DNA of 64,000 nt, from NCBI GenBank assembly GCA_036522815.1, contig DATDFC010000041.1, positions 7,033-71,032 of the forward strand, written 5' to 3'. Below are positions 8,047 to 17,686 of this stretch, in pieces. Numbering within the stretch: position 1 is the stretch's first letter; each line of letters starts with the position of its first letter. Under the pieces are notes generated by a model. It was given only the letters and a program-made list of their open reading frames with translations, was not told the DNA's origin and made no database searches. The DNA comes from AG41 sp036522815 (GTDB taxonomy: Bacteria > Gemmatimonadota > Gemmatimonadetes > Gemmatimonadales > GWC2-71-9). A program made the position numbers and the translations under genes.

Positions 8047-11000
8047 TCACAAGCCGACGGAGATGCCGACGTTGACGACGCGGGCGCGCGGGTACGCGCC
8101 GGCATCGACGCCACGGTAGCGGGAATCGCCGCCGATGCTGTTGACCTCGGGATCAAACCCGCTGTAGCCGTCGAGCACGAACGCATTCTGCGCGGTCAGG
8201 TAGAGACGCGCCGTGCTGGCGCCGGGCAAGAGTCGCGGCGGCAGCTGGTAGGCGAGCGTGATCGTCTGCAGCCGCAGGAACGAGCCATCTTCCACGAACG
8301 TGCTATAGAGGCGCCGGGGCCGGGCATTGTTGGCGCGTGGGATCATCGTATTGGTGTTCTGCGGCGTCCAGCGATCGAGTACCTCGGCCCGCTCGTTCAG
8401 GAACCCGGTCGCCAGCTCACTGAACACGTTGTTGACGTTGGCGACCTTGTTACCGTACGAGAAGTTGAAGAACACGTCCAGCGAGAGCGGTCCCAGCGCG
8501 AGATTGTTGCCGAAGCCCCCGTAGAATTTCGGCTCGGTGTAGCCGATGATGGTGCGATCGGCCGGCGTGATCAGGCCATCGCCGTCCAGGTCCGCCACCT
8601 TGTATTCGCCCGGCGTACAGTCCGCCGTCTGCGGCGGCTGCAGATAGCAGGCGTCGCCCGGTTGCCACAGGCCGGTGACCTTGTAGCCGTAAATGGCGCC
8701 GAGTGGCTGGCCCACCTGGACGACGAAGCTCTCGTTGCCGTCGAGGAACCAGCCGTACCGCTCGGCGCCGGGGAACATGACATTCACGCCACCCAGGTCC
8801 AGCACTCGGTTACGGTTGGCCGCCACGTTGAGGGAGCTGCGCCAGCTGAAACTGCCGCGTTGCAGGGTGAGCGTGGAGAGCCCCAGCTCGACGCCCTTGT
8901 TCTGTACGGAACCGACGTTGCGCAGCTGCCGCGAATAGCCCGACGTCCGCGGCAGGTTCGTCCACAGCAACAGGTCGTTGGTCACGGAGCGGTAGGCGTC
9001 GATCGTGAGCGAGAGGCGGTTGTCGAACAGGCCGGCGTCGATGCCGATGTTGGCCTGCCGGGTCGTCTCCCATTTGAGGTTGGGATTCGGGGCGTCGCCC
9101 GACGGCACCAGGGTCACGACCTGCGTGTTCGTTCCGATGCCGACGAAGACGGGGACCATGCGGGCGAGCGACTGGTACTGGCTCACCGCCTGGTTGCCGG
9201 TGGTCCCGTAGCTGAGGCGCAGCTTCAACTCGCTGAAGGGCGACCGGCCCCGCAGGAACGGCTCATCCGACACGCGCCAGGCGAACGCGGCCGAGGGAAA
9301 GAAGGACCACTTGTTGTTGGCGCCGAACCGGCTCGAGCCGTCGCGTCGCGCGGTCACCGTGAACAGGTAGCGATCGCGCAGATTGTAGTTGGCACGGCCG
9401 AACATCGAGAGCAGGCCCCAGTCGTTGTAGCCACTCGACACCGTCCGCTGGCTCGACCCCGACCCCAGGTCGTACCACTCGATCTCATCGGTCGGGAAGT
9501 TCTCGGCGTGCGACCCTGACGACTCCCACTCCCCCGTCTGCACCGAGAGCCCGCCCAGCAGATCGAGCGTGCCGGGTCCGGTGGGGCGGTGGTAGCTCAC
9601 GGTGTTCTCGTTGGTGATCTCACGCTCGTAGCCCGTACCCATGCTGGCGCTGCCGTTGACGGACGCGCCGGCCGCGACGGTCCGCGGGGCGAAATAGGGG
9701 TTCCGCCAGAAGTGCGCGTTGGTGCCGATGGTGCTCTTGAAGCGCAGCGCGTCGTTGACCTGGAACTCGGCGAACACGCTGCCGACCAGACGCCACTCGT
9801 TCCGCTGGTCGGTGATCTCGGAGATGTTGGCGAGCGGGTTCTCCAGCTGCTCGCCCAGGATCGCCCGCAGGTTCCAATCGCCGTCGGCGTTCTTCGGGGG
9901 AAGGGACGGATCGAAGTTCATGGCGGCGAGGATGCCGCGCGCGCTGGCGCCGATGGCACCGTTCTCGGTCCAGTCGATGGACTGCTTCACCCGCGCCACG
10001 CTCAAGTTCGTGCCCGCCCGGAAGCGGTCGCTCATCTCGCGGTCCAGGTTGAAGCGGAGGCCATAGCGCTCGAATCCGGAGTGGATGATGATGCCGTCCT
10101 GGGTCAAGTAATTCCCCGAGAGGAGGTAGCGCGTCTTGGCGTCGCCGCCCGAGAGCGTGAGCGCATGGTTCTGCTGGGCGGCGGTCCGCAGCAGCATGTT
10201 CGGGTAGTTGTACGTCTGCGCGCTCGCGATCTGTTGCGGGGTATAGCGCGCGGTGCGGCCGCCGTTGACGTAGGCTTCGTTGACCAGCGTCATGTATTGG
10301 GGCCCGGTGAGCACGGGAATCCGCTTGCTGATGTCCTGCATGCCGTAGCTCGACTCCAACGTGACGCGATCGTGGCCGCGCTGGCCGCGCTTGGTGGTGA
10401 TCAACACCACCCCGTTGGCGCCACGCGAGCCGTACACCGCCGTGGCCGAGGCGTCCTTCAGGATCTCGACCGACTCGATATCGCCGGGATTGATCTCGTT
10501 GAGCGGGTTGTAGGTCGGGTCGTCGGAGTTCGTGCCCTGCATGGCCGGCAGCCCGTCGACCACGTAGAGGGGCTCGCTGTTGGCGCTGATCGACGCGGTC
10601 CCGCGCACGCGCACGCTCGCGCCGGACCCGGGGATGCCGCTGTTCACGACGACCTGGACACCGGCGGCCTTGCCCTGGAGGGCGTTCGAGACCGCGCTGG
10701 TCGGGGCCGCCTTGAGCAGCACGTCCTCGCCGCGCACCGAGGCCACGGAGCCGGTGAGATCCCGCTTCTGGACCGTGCCGTAGCCGATCGCCACCACGGT
10801 CTCGAGCTGCACCGCCTGCTGCTGCAGGGCGAGGTCCGCGGTGGCGGTCTGCCCCGCCACCACGACGACGCCCGTATCCACCGTGCTGCTGTAGCCGATG
10901 AGTCGAGCGCGGACGCGGTACGCGCCAGGGGGCACGTTGGCGATCGTGTACCGGCCGTCGGCGCCGGTGGCGCCCTCGAGCCGCGTGCCGACCACCGTGA

Positions 11001-11142
11001 CGCCGGCGCCGGCGAGCGGCGCGCCCGTCTCTTGTGAGGTCACGGTGCCGGCGATCGTACCTGTTGGCTGGCCCACGTCCTGGGCCGTGCCCACTCGAAC
11101 CGGCAAGCTCAGACACAGCAATAGGACACCGAAGCGTTTCAT
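8047..11142 (-). CDS. SusC/RagA-family TonB-dependent outer-membrane transporter (SusC1)
   Basis: This 1031-residue protein has a signal peptide (about 1-20) and a carboxypeptidase-regulatory-like beta-sandwich (about 27-112). The plug (about 113-235) carries the SusC signatures VAIGYGTVQKRDLTGS, GKAAGVQV, PLYVVDGLP and DASATAVYGSRGANGV. A TonB-dependent beta-barrel runs to the end and closes with an aromatic-poor strand. No STN domain is present, so unlike SusC2 it is not expected to signal through the FecR partner. ATG 11142 follows GGAGG five bases upstream; longer readings in this frame upstream are non-coding. With SusD1 it forms a complete oligosaccharide uptake pair. Confidence 0.95.
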   Translation of the reverse strand: MKRFGVLLLCLSLPVRVGTAQDVGQPTGTIAGTVTSQETGAPLAGAGVTVVGTRLEGATGADGRYTIANVPPGAYRVRARLIGYSSTVDTGVVVVAGQTATADLALQQQAVQLETVVAIGYGTVQKRDLTGSVASVRGEDVLLKAAPTSAVSNALQGKAAGVQVVVNSGIPGSGASVRVRGTASISANSEPLYVVDGLPAMQGTNSDDPTYNPLNEINPGDIESVEILKDASATAVYGSRGANGVVLITTKRGQRGHDRVTLESSYGMQDISKRIPVLTGPQYMTLVNEAYVNGGRTARYTPQQIASAQTYNYPNMLLRTAAQQNHALTLSGGDAKTRYLLSGNYLTQDGIIIHSGFERYGLRFNLDREMSDRFRAGTNLSVARVKQSIDWTENGAIGASARGILAAMNFDPSLPPKNADGDWNLRAILGEQLENPLANISEITDQRNEWRLVGSVFAEFQVNDALRFKSTIGTNAHFWRNPYFAPRTVAAGASVNGSASMGTGYEREITNENTVSYHRPTGPGTLDLLGGLSVQTGEWESSGSHAENFPTDEIEWYDLGSGSSQRTVSSGYNDWGLLSMFGRANYNLRDRYLFTVTARRDGSSRFGANNKWSFFPSAAFAWRVSDEPFLRGRSPFSELKLRLSYGTTGNQAVSQYQSLARMVPVFVGIGTNTQVVTLVPSGDAPNPNLKWETTRQANIGIDAGLFDNRLSLTIDAYRSVTNDLLLWTNLPRTSGYSRQLRNVGSVQNKGVELGLSTLTLQRGSFSWRSSLNVAANRNRVLDLGGVNVMFPGAERYGWFLDGNESFVVQVGQPLGAIYGYKVTGLWQPGDACYLQPPQTADCTPGEYKVADLDGDGLITPADRTIIGYTEPKFYGGFGNNLALGPLSLDVFFNFSYGNKVANVNNVFSELATGFLNERAEVLDRWTPQNTNTMIPRANNARPRRLYSTFVEDGSFLRLQTITLAYQLPPRLLPGASTARLYLTAQNAFVLDGYSGFDPEVNSIGGDSRYRGVDAGAYPRARVVNVGISVGL

Positions 11143-11374
11143 GGCAGCCTCCGGCAGCGAAGCGGTGAGGCGAAGCTCGAGAACTGCGGGAACGGGATAG
11201 CGAGGCGGGCGACGTCGAATTCGACGCCGCTGTCGGCGTGCGGACACAACAAGACGGACATGGACGTCGTCCCCCTGGGCGGCACAAGGGTGCAACGGTG
11301 ACGGTCGGCGACGGGGCACTTCAAATTCGAGGCCGGCGCGATCGCGAATCGGCCCGCGTCGCGCGCGTGCCGAG

Positions 11375-11390
11375 TGTGACAAGACTCACA
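11375..11390. promoter_or_regulatory. Perfect CRP/FNR-superfamily-type palindrome TGTGA-N6-TCACA
   Basis: TGTGA at 11375-11379 and TCACA at 11386-11390 are separated by six bases (CAAGAC). This is exactly the half-site sequence and spacing recognised by CRP-type regulators in Proteobacteria. It lies 233 bases upstream of the SusC1 start in the only long non-coding stretch of the window. No CRP gene is visible here, and recognition by a CRP homologue in this organism is inference. Confidence 0.5.
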
Positions 11391-11543
11391 AGGGGTTAGC
11401 GCCGCGCGCGCGATCGGGCGGCGGGCCGCGTGCGTTGCGCGTCGTCTACGACGTGCTCGTCACCGATGCGGAATGCGTGCGACGTCGACTACGTGCGACG
11501 GGTCAGCCGGGCGATGATGCGAACGTGCAGCTTGGAAGCGAGC

Positions 11544-11571
11544 CGCCCCTCGCCGAACGAGCCGAGGGGCG
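11544..11571 (-). terminator. Hairpin after susD2
   Basis: Perfect 9-bp arms CGCCCCTCG and CGAGGGGCG flank a ten-base loop. On the - strand the stem begins eight bases past the SusD2 stop. No T-run follows, so it may be Rho-assisted or protective. It separates the sigma/FecR/SusC2/SusD2 operon from SusC1/SusD1. Confidence 0.6.
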
Positions 11572-11578
11572 CGTGCGA

Positions 11579-13183
11579 TCACGGCACGGTCACGCCGGCC
11601 GGACAGGGGGTGCCACCGTACCCCGGGTTCTGACAGAGGGCGGGATTGGCGTCGATCTGTGCCTGAGGAATCGGCCACCGCTTCTTGTACTCGTCCGGCG
11701 CCGTCTTGGGCGGTGCGAAACTCGGATCGTGCGCGATGAGGCTGTTCTTCCAGTAACCCGGCTCCTCCGAGTCGCGCCGCACCAGATCGAACCAGCGCTT
11801 GGCTTCGAAGGCGAACTCCCAGGCGCGCTCCATGAAGATCGCATCGCGCACCGACAGCTTGTCCATCGCTTCGCCGGCGGTACCGTAGTCATGCGGCTCG
11901 GTGCGGGCCTGGGCGCCGGTGCCCTTGCGGGCGCGGGCGCGGATCATGTTCAAGTACTGCACGGCGACGCCGGTGTTGCCGAGCTCGTTCTGCGCCTCGG
12001 CGTAGATCAGCAGCGCTTCGGCGTAGCGGTACAGGGGGACGTCCACGTCGCCCAGCCACCAGGTCGCGCCGTTGTCGCTCTTGCGGTACTTGTACGGCAT
12101 GGGTCCGTCCCCCAGCGTGTCCGCACAGATCGTCAGGCCGCAGCCGCCCGCGACGTACGCCGAGTCGGTCTTGTATCCCTCGAAGCCGCGCGATCCACGG
12201 TAGTCGCCCCGGAGATAGCTGTTCAAGAACCAGTCGGTCGGGTGGATCAACCCCCAGCCGCCGCCCTGCCCGGCGTCCAGTCCCCAGTCGCGCGGATAGT
12301 AGAAGAGCTGAAAGATGTTGCTGGTGCGATCGACGACGCCGGAGTTGGTGACCACCAGGATCTCCTCCGGGTTGCCCTTGTTGCTGGGCAGGAACGTCTT
12401 GATGTAGTCGTCGTTGAGCGACCAGAGACCGGAGGCGATGACGCTGTCGGCCCAGTCGGAGGCGAGCTGCCACTCGTTCTTCCCCATGAAGCTCGAGCGC
12501 CAGAGGTACAGGTCGGCCAACGCCATCTCGGCCGCCCCCTTGGTGACGCGCCCCTGGGTCGGGTCGCCGTAGCCGTCGTCCCCCGACCATGCGGCGGGGA
12601 GGCCCGCCTTGGCCTCGGTCAGATCCTTGATCACCGCCTGATGAACCGCTTCGACCGTGGCGCGGGTCGGGCTCGGGTTCGCCTGCTCCTCCGGAGTGAG
12701 GAGCAGCGGCACCCCGTCGTACATCTTGCTCAACCGCAGATAGGCATACCCGCGCAGGAACTTTGCCTCGGCGAGATTATACGCCTTGGTGAGGGTGTCC
12801 GAGGTCTGAATGCCCGGTCCCTTGGCGAGCACCAGGTTCGCCTCCGTGATGACGGCGTAGTGGGTGCCGAACGGCACCGTCGCACGACCGCTCGACGCGC
12901 TCCAGTTGAGACGGTCGGGCCCGTAGGTCCCGGCGTTGGGCTCGCGATTGTCCGCGCGCGTCTGATCGGACGCGAGCTCGGGCGTCGTCCAATTGCTTTG
13001 CCCTTGGAACCCGCGCAACGCACTGTAGATCGCGAGCGTGCCGCTGTTCAGATCGGCGCCCGTCTTGAAGAAGGTGTCGGTGGTCGTGAATCCCTTGGGA
13101 TTCTCGAGCAGCAGGTCGGAGCACGCGGCGAGCGACAAGCCGACCGCGAGCACCAGGGGCGTAAGCGATGGCTGGTATCTCAT
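11579..13183 (-). CDS. SusD/RagB-family outer-membrane lipoprotein (SusD2)
   Basis: This 534-residue protein has a lipobox LSLAAC giving a modified cysteine near residue 20. It closely resembles SusD1: both contain matching FLRGYAYL, WRSSF/Y, PLYRYAEALL, AEAQNELG, NMIRARARKGTGA and KRWFDLVR segments, so the two pairs look like paralogues from a duplication. The C-terminus carries an extra cysteine-containing tail (CQNPGYGGTPCPAG). ATG 13183 is preceded by GAGGA at suitable spacing and lies 17 bases past the SusC2 stop. It should bind the same class of glycan as its SusC2 partner; the ligand cannot be told from sequence. Confidence 0.95.
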   Translation of the reverse strand: MRYQPSLTPLVLAVGLSLAACSDLLLENPKGFTTTDTFFKTGADLNSGTLAIYSALRGFQGQSNWTTPELASDQTRADNREPNAGTYGPDRLNWSASSGRATVPFGTHYAVITEANLVLAKGPGIQTSDTLTKAYNLAEAKFLRGYAYLRLSKMYDGVPLLLTPEEQANPSPTRATVEAVHQAVIKDLTEAKAGLPAAWSGDDGYGDPTQGRVTKGAAEMALADLYLWRSSFMGKNEWQLASDWADSVIASGLWSLNDDYIKTFLPSNKGNPEEILVVTNSGVVDRTSNIFQLFYYPRDWGLDAGQGGGWGLIHPTDWFLNSYLRGDYRGSRGFEGYKTDSAYVAGGCGLTICADTLGDGPMPYKYRKSDNGATWWLGDVDVPLYRYAEALLIYAEAQNELGNTGVAVQYLNMIRARARKGTGAQARTEPHDYGTAGEAMDKLSVRDAIFMERAWEFAFEAKRWFDLVRRDSEEPGYWKNSLIAHDPSFAPPKTAPDEYKKRWPIPQAQIDANPALCQNPGYGGTPCPAGVTVP

Positions 13184-13200
13184 GGCTGTGTCCTCGCGGC

Positions 13201-16200
13201 TCAGAAGGTGGCCCGGACGCCGAAGTTCCACACGCGCGACCGCGGGTAGGCGCCGATGTCGATCAGGCCATAGCGCGGATCCCCGCCCTGGCTGTTCACG
13301 TCTGGGTCGAAGCCCGAGTAGCCGGTGATCGTGAACAGGTTCTGGCCCGTGACGTACACGCGGGCCGACGCGGCGCCACGGAACAGCAGGCCCGCCGGCA
13401 AGTCGTAGCCGAGCGTGAGGGTCTGGAGCCGCAGATACGATCCGTCTTCCACGAACGTGCTGTAGAGCGAGCGGGCGCGGTCGCGATTGGGTCGCGGCAC
13501 CATGGTGTTGGTGTGCGTGGAGTCCCAATGATCCAGCACGCAGGTCCGCTCGTTCGCCTGCATGATGTCGAGGCAGCCGTACGCGTTTCCGGCGTTGATC
13601 ACCTTGTTGCCGTACACGAAGTTCAGCAGCGCGTCGAGCGAGAACCGGCCGTAGGTGACCGTGTTGCTGAAGCCCCCGAAGAACTTCGGCTGACTGTTGC
13701 CGAGGATGGTGCGGTCGGCCGCGGTGATCTTACCGTCCCCGTTCAGGTCGGCGACTTTGTACTCGCCTGGCGTGCAGGCAGTCTTGTCCGTGAGGTAGCA
13801 CGCGGCGCCTGTATCGCCCCGCTGCCACAGGCCGGTGACCTGATAGCCGTAGATCGCGCCAAGCGGCTCGCCCACGCGCACCAGGTACACGTCGCCCGCG
13901 TCGAAGAAGTTGCCCGTCCGTGGAGTCACGGTGAACTGCCTGATGGGCACGGGCTTGCCCGAGGTGTCCGGGCGCGTCCCGAGATCGAGCACTTGGTTGC
14001 CGTTGTGTGAAAGGGTCAGCGTACTGCGCCAGTTGAGGTCGGGGCGGGAGACGTTGACGGTCGTGAGCGACAACTCCACGCCGTTGTTCTGGATCGATCC
14101 GACGTTTTGCAGCTGCTGGCTGTAGCCGGTCGTCACGGGGACGTTCATCAGGAGCAGCAGGTCTCGCGTCTTCGAGCGGTAGACGTCGAGCGAAAACGCG
14201 ACCCGATTGTCGAGCACCGCCCCGTCGAGCCCCGCGTTGAACTCCGTCTTCTGCTCCCAGTGGAGGTCCGGATTGGGCATGAGGCTGCTCAGCGTCATCG
14301 CTGGAATCTCCGTCGGGCCCGATGCGACCCAGCCGACCGAGAGCTGTGACAGAGACTGGTACGGGTTGACGGCCTGATTGCCGACCGTGCCGTAGCTCAA
14401 CCGCAGCTTGAGATCGCTGAACAGCGACTGCCCCCGCATGAACTGCTCGTCGCCCATGCGCCAGGCGAAGGCGCCGGACGGGAAGAAGCCCCACTTGTGG
14501 TTGGCACCGAACACACTCGAGCCGTCGCGCCGCCCGGTGAGCGTGAAGAGGTATTTGTCGGCGACGTTGTAGTTGGCGCGCCCCAGGTAGGAGATCAGCG
14601 CGTGCTCGCTGACGCCGCTCCCCGGCGGATAGAGCTGCGATCCGGAGCCGAGATTGTAGACGTTGGTGAAATCCGTCGGGAAACCCGCCGCGGTGGCCGT
14701 GACACTCTCATCGTACCACGTCTGCACCGAAAACCCGCCCAACAGGTCGAGATTGCCGGGTCCCAGGGGACGCGCGTACGTAATGGTATTCTCGCTCGTG
14801 AGATTGCGCCCCTGACTCGTGTACATCCACCCGCTGCCGCTGTTGCCGCCATCGAGAATGGTACGCGGGGCGAAAAAGTGGATCCCATCGAACTGGAAGT
14901 TCCCACCCAGAGTGCTCTTCAGCTTGAGCGAGGGGCTGAGCGCCAGCTCACCGAACACGCTGCCCAGCAGACGGGACGTGGTGTTCAGGTCGGTCTCCTC
15001 GAGTGCGTTCGCGATCGGATTCGGGACGGGCTCCGTCGAGGGGGAGGTCTTGATCCAGTTGCCGGCCGAGTCTTTCGGCGCCTGGAACGGGGCGAACTGC
15101 ATGGCCGCCTGGATGCCGTTGGCGCTGTTCCCGAGCGAGCCGTTCTCCACTCGGGCGGCGTTGCGCGCGACGCGCGTCATGCTCAGGCTCGAGCCCCAGC
15201 GGAACCGGCTGCTCGCGTTGCCGTCGAGGTTGAGCCGCACGCTGTAGCGGTTGAAGTCCGAGCCGATCTCGATGCCCTGCTGCCGCGTGAAGTTGCCGCT
15301 GATCAGGTAGCGCAGCTTCTGGTCACCCCCGGACAGACTGAGTCCCTGATTCGCTTGGAGACCGGTGCGCAGCATCATCGCAGGGTAATTGTACGTCACA
15401 GCGGACGCGATCTGTGCGGCGCTGAACGGCACGCTCGCCGGGGCGCCCCCGGCGTTGAGATACGCTTGGTTGGACAGCTGCATGAACTGCGGGGCGTTCA
15501 GTACCGAGATCGTCTTCGCGATGTTCTGGAAGCCGACGCTCGACTCCACTGTGAACTGCGTTGTGCCCGTCTGACCCCGCTTGGTGGTGATCAGCACCAC
15601 GCCGTTGGCGCCGCGCGCGCCGTAGATCGCCGTCGCGGACGCGTCCTTGAGAATGTCGATCGACTCGATCTCGTTCGGGTCGACTGACATCAGAGGATTG
15701 TTTTTGGGGTCGGTGTCGTTCGACCCCTGCTCCGCCGGCAGGCCGTCGATCACGTATAACGGCTCCGTGTTGGCCGTGATCGAGCCGGTGCCCCGCACAC
15801 GCACCTGGATCCCCACGCCCGGCATCCCGGAATTCGAGGTCACCTGCACGCCCGCGACCTTGCCCTGCAGGCCGGCGGTGAGCGTGACCGTCGGAGCCGC
15901 CTTGGTCTCGAACTGCTCGGCGGTCACGGACGCCACCGCTCCGGTGAGATTCCGCCGGTCGGCGGCACCATACCCGATCGCGACGACCGGATTCAGCTCG
16001 ATCGCACTTCTGGCCAGCTGGACATCGGCGACGGCCTGCTCACCGTCCTGCACCGTCACGCTGACCAGTGCCGCCGTGTAGCCCAGCATGCGTACGCGTA
16101 TCCGATAGCTCCCCGCCGCGACCCCGGGGATCGTAAAGCGACCGTCGGCGCCCGTCTTGGCCGTGAGCGCCGTCCCGACGAGCGTGACCATCGCGTCCAC

Positions 16201-16599
16201 CACCGGAGCCCCGGTGCTCGAGTCTCTGACCGTTCCGGCGATCGACCCGGACTGTCGCCGCGCGCGCCCGGCCGATCGGTCCGTGACGAGCAGAATCTGA
16301 CCGCTGCCGTCCAGCGTGGACGCGACACCGGTGCCGTGCAGCAGCGCATCGAGCGCGGCCTCAACCCGCACCGCGGCGAGCTGCACGGACACCGGTCGGT
16401 TCAGCGGCACGACGCGACCGGAGTAGGCGATACGCACGCCGGTCTGCCGCGCGACCGTGTCGAGCGCGTCCTTCAGGGGCACGCCCTCGAGCGTGAGCGT
16501 CACCGTGCGGTCCAACGGCGACGCGGCGGCCGCCTGCTGCGACCAAACCGGCGCCGTCGCCGCGACGAGCAACCCTGCAAACGGAATCAGCAATCGCAT
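13201..16599 (-). CDS. SusC/RagA-family TonB-dependent transducer with N-terminal STN domain (SusC2)
   Basis: This 1132-residue protein contains, in order, a signal peptide (about 1-25), an STN (secretin/TonB short N-terminal) domain (about 30-85, including VTLTLEGVPLKDALDTVARQ), and a carboxypeptidase-regulatory-like domain (about 103-188). The plug (about 190-315) shows PVVAIGYG, GKVAGVQV, PLYVIDGLP and DASATAIYGARGANGV, and is followed by the beta-barrel. STN domains are the extension used by transducer-type receptors to contact a FecR anti-sigma factor, and genes for exactly such a FecR and an ECF sigma factor lie immediately upstream. ATG 16599 has GGAGGAG seven bases upstream. It should both import the glycan and signal its presence. 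Confidence 0.96.
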   Translation of the reverse strand: MRLLIPFAGLLVAATAPVWSQQAAAASPLDRTVTLTLEGVPLKDALDTVARQTGVRIAYSGRVVPLNRPVSVQLAAVRVEAALDALLHGTGVASTLDGSGQILLVTDRSAGRARRQSGSIAGTVRDSSTGAPVVDAMVTLVGTALTAKTGADGRFTIPGVAAGSYRIRVRMLGYTAALVSVTVQDGEQAVADVQLARSAIELNPVVAIGYGAADRRNLTGAVASVTAEQFETKAAPTVTLTAGLQGKVAGVQVTSNSGMPGVGIQVRVRGTGSITANTEPLYVIDGLPAEQGSNDTDPKNNPLMSVDPNEIESIDILKDASATAIYGARGANGVVLITTKRGQTGTTQFTVESSVGFQNIAKTISVLNAPQFMQLSNQAYLNAGGAPASVPFSAAQIASAVTYNYPAMMLRTGLQANQGLSLSGGDQKLRYLISGNFTRQQGIEIGSDFNRYSVRLNLDGNASSRFRWGSSLSMTRVARNAARVENGSLGNSANGIQAAMQFAPFQAPKDSAGNWIKTSPSTEPVPNPIANALEETDLNTTSRLLGSVFGELALSPSLKLKSTLGGNFQFDGIHFFAPRTILDGGNSGSGWMYTSQGRNLTSENTITYARPLGPGNLDLLGGFSVQTWYDESVTATAAGFPTDFTNVYNLGSGSQLYPPGSGVSEHALISYLGRANYNVADKYLFTLTGRRDGSSVFGANHKWGFFPSGAFAWRMGDEQFMRGQSLFSDLKLRLSYGTVGNQAVNPYQSLSQLSVGWVASGPTEIPAMTLSSLMPNPDLHWEQKTEFNAGLDGAVLDNRVAFSLDVYRSKTRDLLLLMNVPVTTGYSQQLQNVGSIQNNGVELSLTTVNVSRPDLNWRSTLTLSHNGNQVLDLGTRPDTSGKPVPIRQFTVTPRTGNFFDAGDVYLVRVGEPLGAIYGYQVTGLWQRGDTGAACYLTDKTACTPGEYKVADLNGDGKITAADRTILGNSQPKFFGGFSNTVTYGRFSLDALLNFVYGNKVINAGNAYGCLDIMQANERTCVLDHWDSTHTNTMVPRPNRDRARSLYSTFVEDGSYLRLQTLTLGYDLPAGLLFRGAASARVYVTGQNLFTITGYSGFDPDVNSQGGDPRYGLIDIGAYPRSRVWNFGVRATF

Positions 16600-16615
16600 G
16601 GTGGGTCTCCTCCGA

Positions 16616-17629
16616 TTACGGTCGCCGACGCGAGGGTGTGAGTCGCGCCGTCCTCCCGGACCTGGTCCAGCGGGCGTCGACCACCTGGGCGAGCATCGCG
16701 AGGGCTTCATCGACCGAGCGGGTGGCGAACGCGATGGTGAGCCGTTCATCGGACCCCGCCACGCCGGTCACCGCGATATCCACGTCGTACCAGCGCTCCA
16801 GCTGCGTTACGACCTCGTCCAGGGGCGCATCGTGGAACACGAGAGTGCCGCGGGTCCACCCGAGGTAGTCTCCGAGCGAGACACCCGACGTCGCCTGCAA
16901 CACGCCGCGCGCGTCGAGCACGCCGCGATCACGCGACCGCAGGCTGAGCACCGAGTCGCCGCCCCGCAGGGCCACCCGGCCGGCCGCGACCACGACCTGG
17001 AGGTAGTCGTCCTCCGGGTACGCTCGCACGTCGAAGCTGGTGCCGAGATCCTCCGTCACGCCCCGGCGGGTGCGCACCAGGAAGGGACGCCGGGGGTCGT
17101 GCCGTACCACGAAGTACGCCTCGCCGTCGAGCTCGACGGCGCGTGCACTGATGCCGAAGTCGCGCGGCACGCGCAGCCGCGTGCCCACGCTCAACAACAC
17201 GCGGCTGGAGTCGGGGAGCTCGAGCTGGAGGCGCTGTCCGGGCTGCGTGGCGTATTCGCGAAACGGCGCTACGCGCGGGCGGAGCCGCCACACGAGCGTG
17301 CCGGCCACGACACAGGCGATCGCCGCGGCGATGCGGACCATCCCAAACCGCGGCGCTGCACGCCGCAACGGTCGGGGCCGCGCGGAGAACCCGGCCGACC
17401 CCTGCGCCGCGTGACGGCCGCGGCCTCGCAGCAGTCGGATCCGGGCCTCCGCGACGACCCAGGGCCGTGTGGTCGAGCCCGTGAGGCGCCACAGGGCGCG
17501 GATCTCGTCGAGCAGCTCACCGCGCTGCGGATCGGCGGCGATCCACGCCTGGATCGCGGCCGCCTCGTCGGGCGAGCAGTCGCCCTCGACGAAGCGCAGC
17601 AGGTCGGACTGTTCGATCCCCTCCGCCAT
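16616..17629 (-). CDS. FecR-family anti-sigma factor
   Basis: This 337-residue protein has a cytoplasmic N-terminal region (about 1-90) that begins with a sigma-binding helix pattern (SDLLRFVEGDCSPDEAAAIQAW). One membrane helix (about 97-115) follows, then a periplasmic FecR domain (about 125-225, with LPDSSRVLLSVGTRLRVP and the GEAYFVVRHDPRRPFLVRT strand), and finally a small STN-like/DUF4974 domain (about 250-330, DAPLDEVVTQLERWYDVD). It is the middle component of the surface signalling chain, holding the sigma factor until the STN domain of SusC2 changes its state. ATG 17629 follows GGAGG. It lies 57 bases past the sigma gene and 16 bases before SusC2. Confidence 0.92.
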   Translation of the reverse strand: MAEGIEQSDLLRFVEGDCSPDEAAAIQAWIAADPQRGELLDEIRALWRLTGSTTRPWVVAEARIRLLRGRGRHAAQGSAGFSARPRPLRRAAPRFGMVRIAAAIACVVAGTLVWRLRPRVAPFREYATQPGQRLQLELPDSSRVLLSVGTRLRVPRDFGISARAVELDGEAYFVVRHDPRRPFLVRTRRGVTEDLGTSFDVRAYPEDDYLQVVVAAGRVALRGGDSVLSLRSRDRGVLDARGVLQATSGVSLGDYLGWTRGTLVFHDAPLDEVVTQLERWYDVDIAVTGVAGSDERLTIAFATRSVDEALAMLAQVVDARWTRSGRTARLTPSRRRP

Positions 17630-17686
17630 GGCGAGCCTCCTGCCTCGACAACCCGCGAAGGGGACGGGAGTATGACGGCGCAGCGA

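Larger units (their letters stand above)
11143..11578. other. 436-base intergenic region between susC1 and susD2
   Basis: No gene is supported here. Reading leftward on the - strand it holds the hairpin that ends the SusD2 transcript (11544-11571), then a GC-rich spacer, a perfect TGTGA-N6-TCACA palindrome (11375-11390), a leader of about 230 bases, and the GGAGG ribosome-binding site of SusC1. The layout implies that SusC1/SusD1 has its own promoter rather than reading through from the sigma/FecR operon. Confidence 0.6.
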
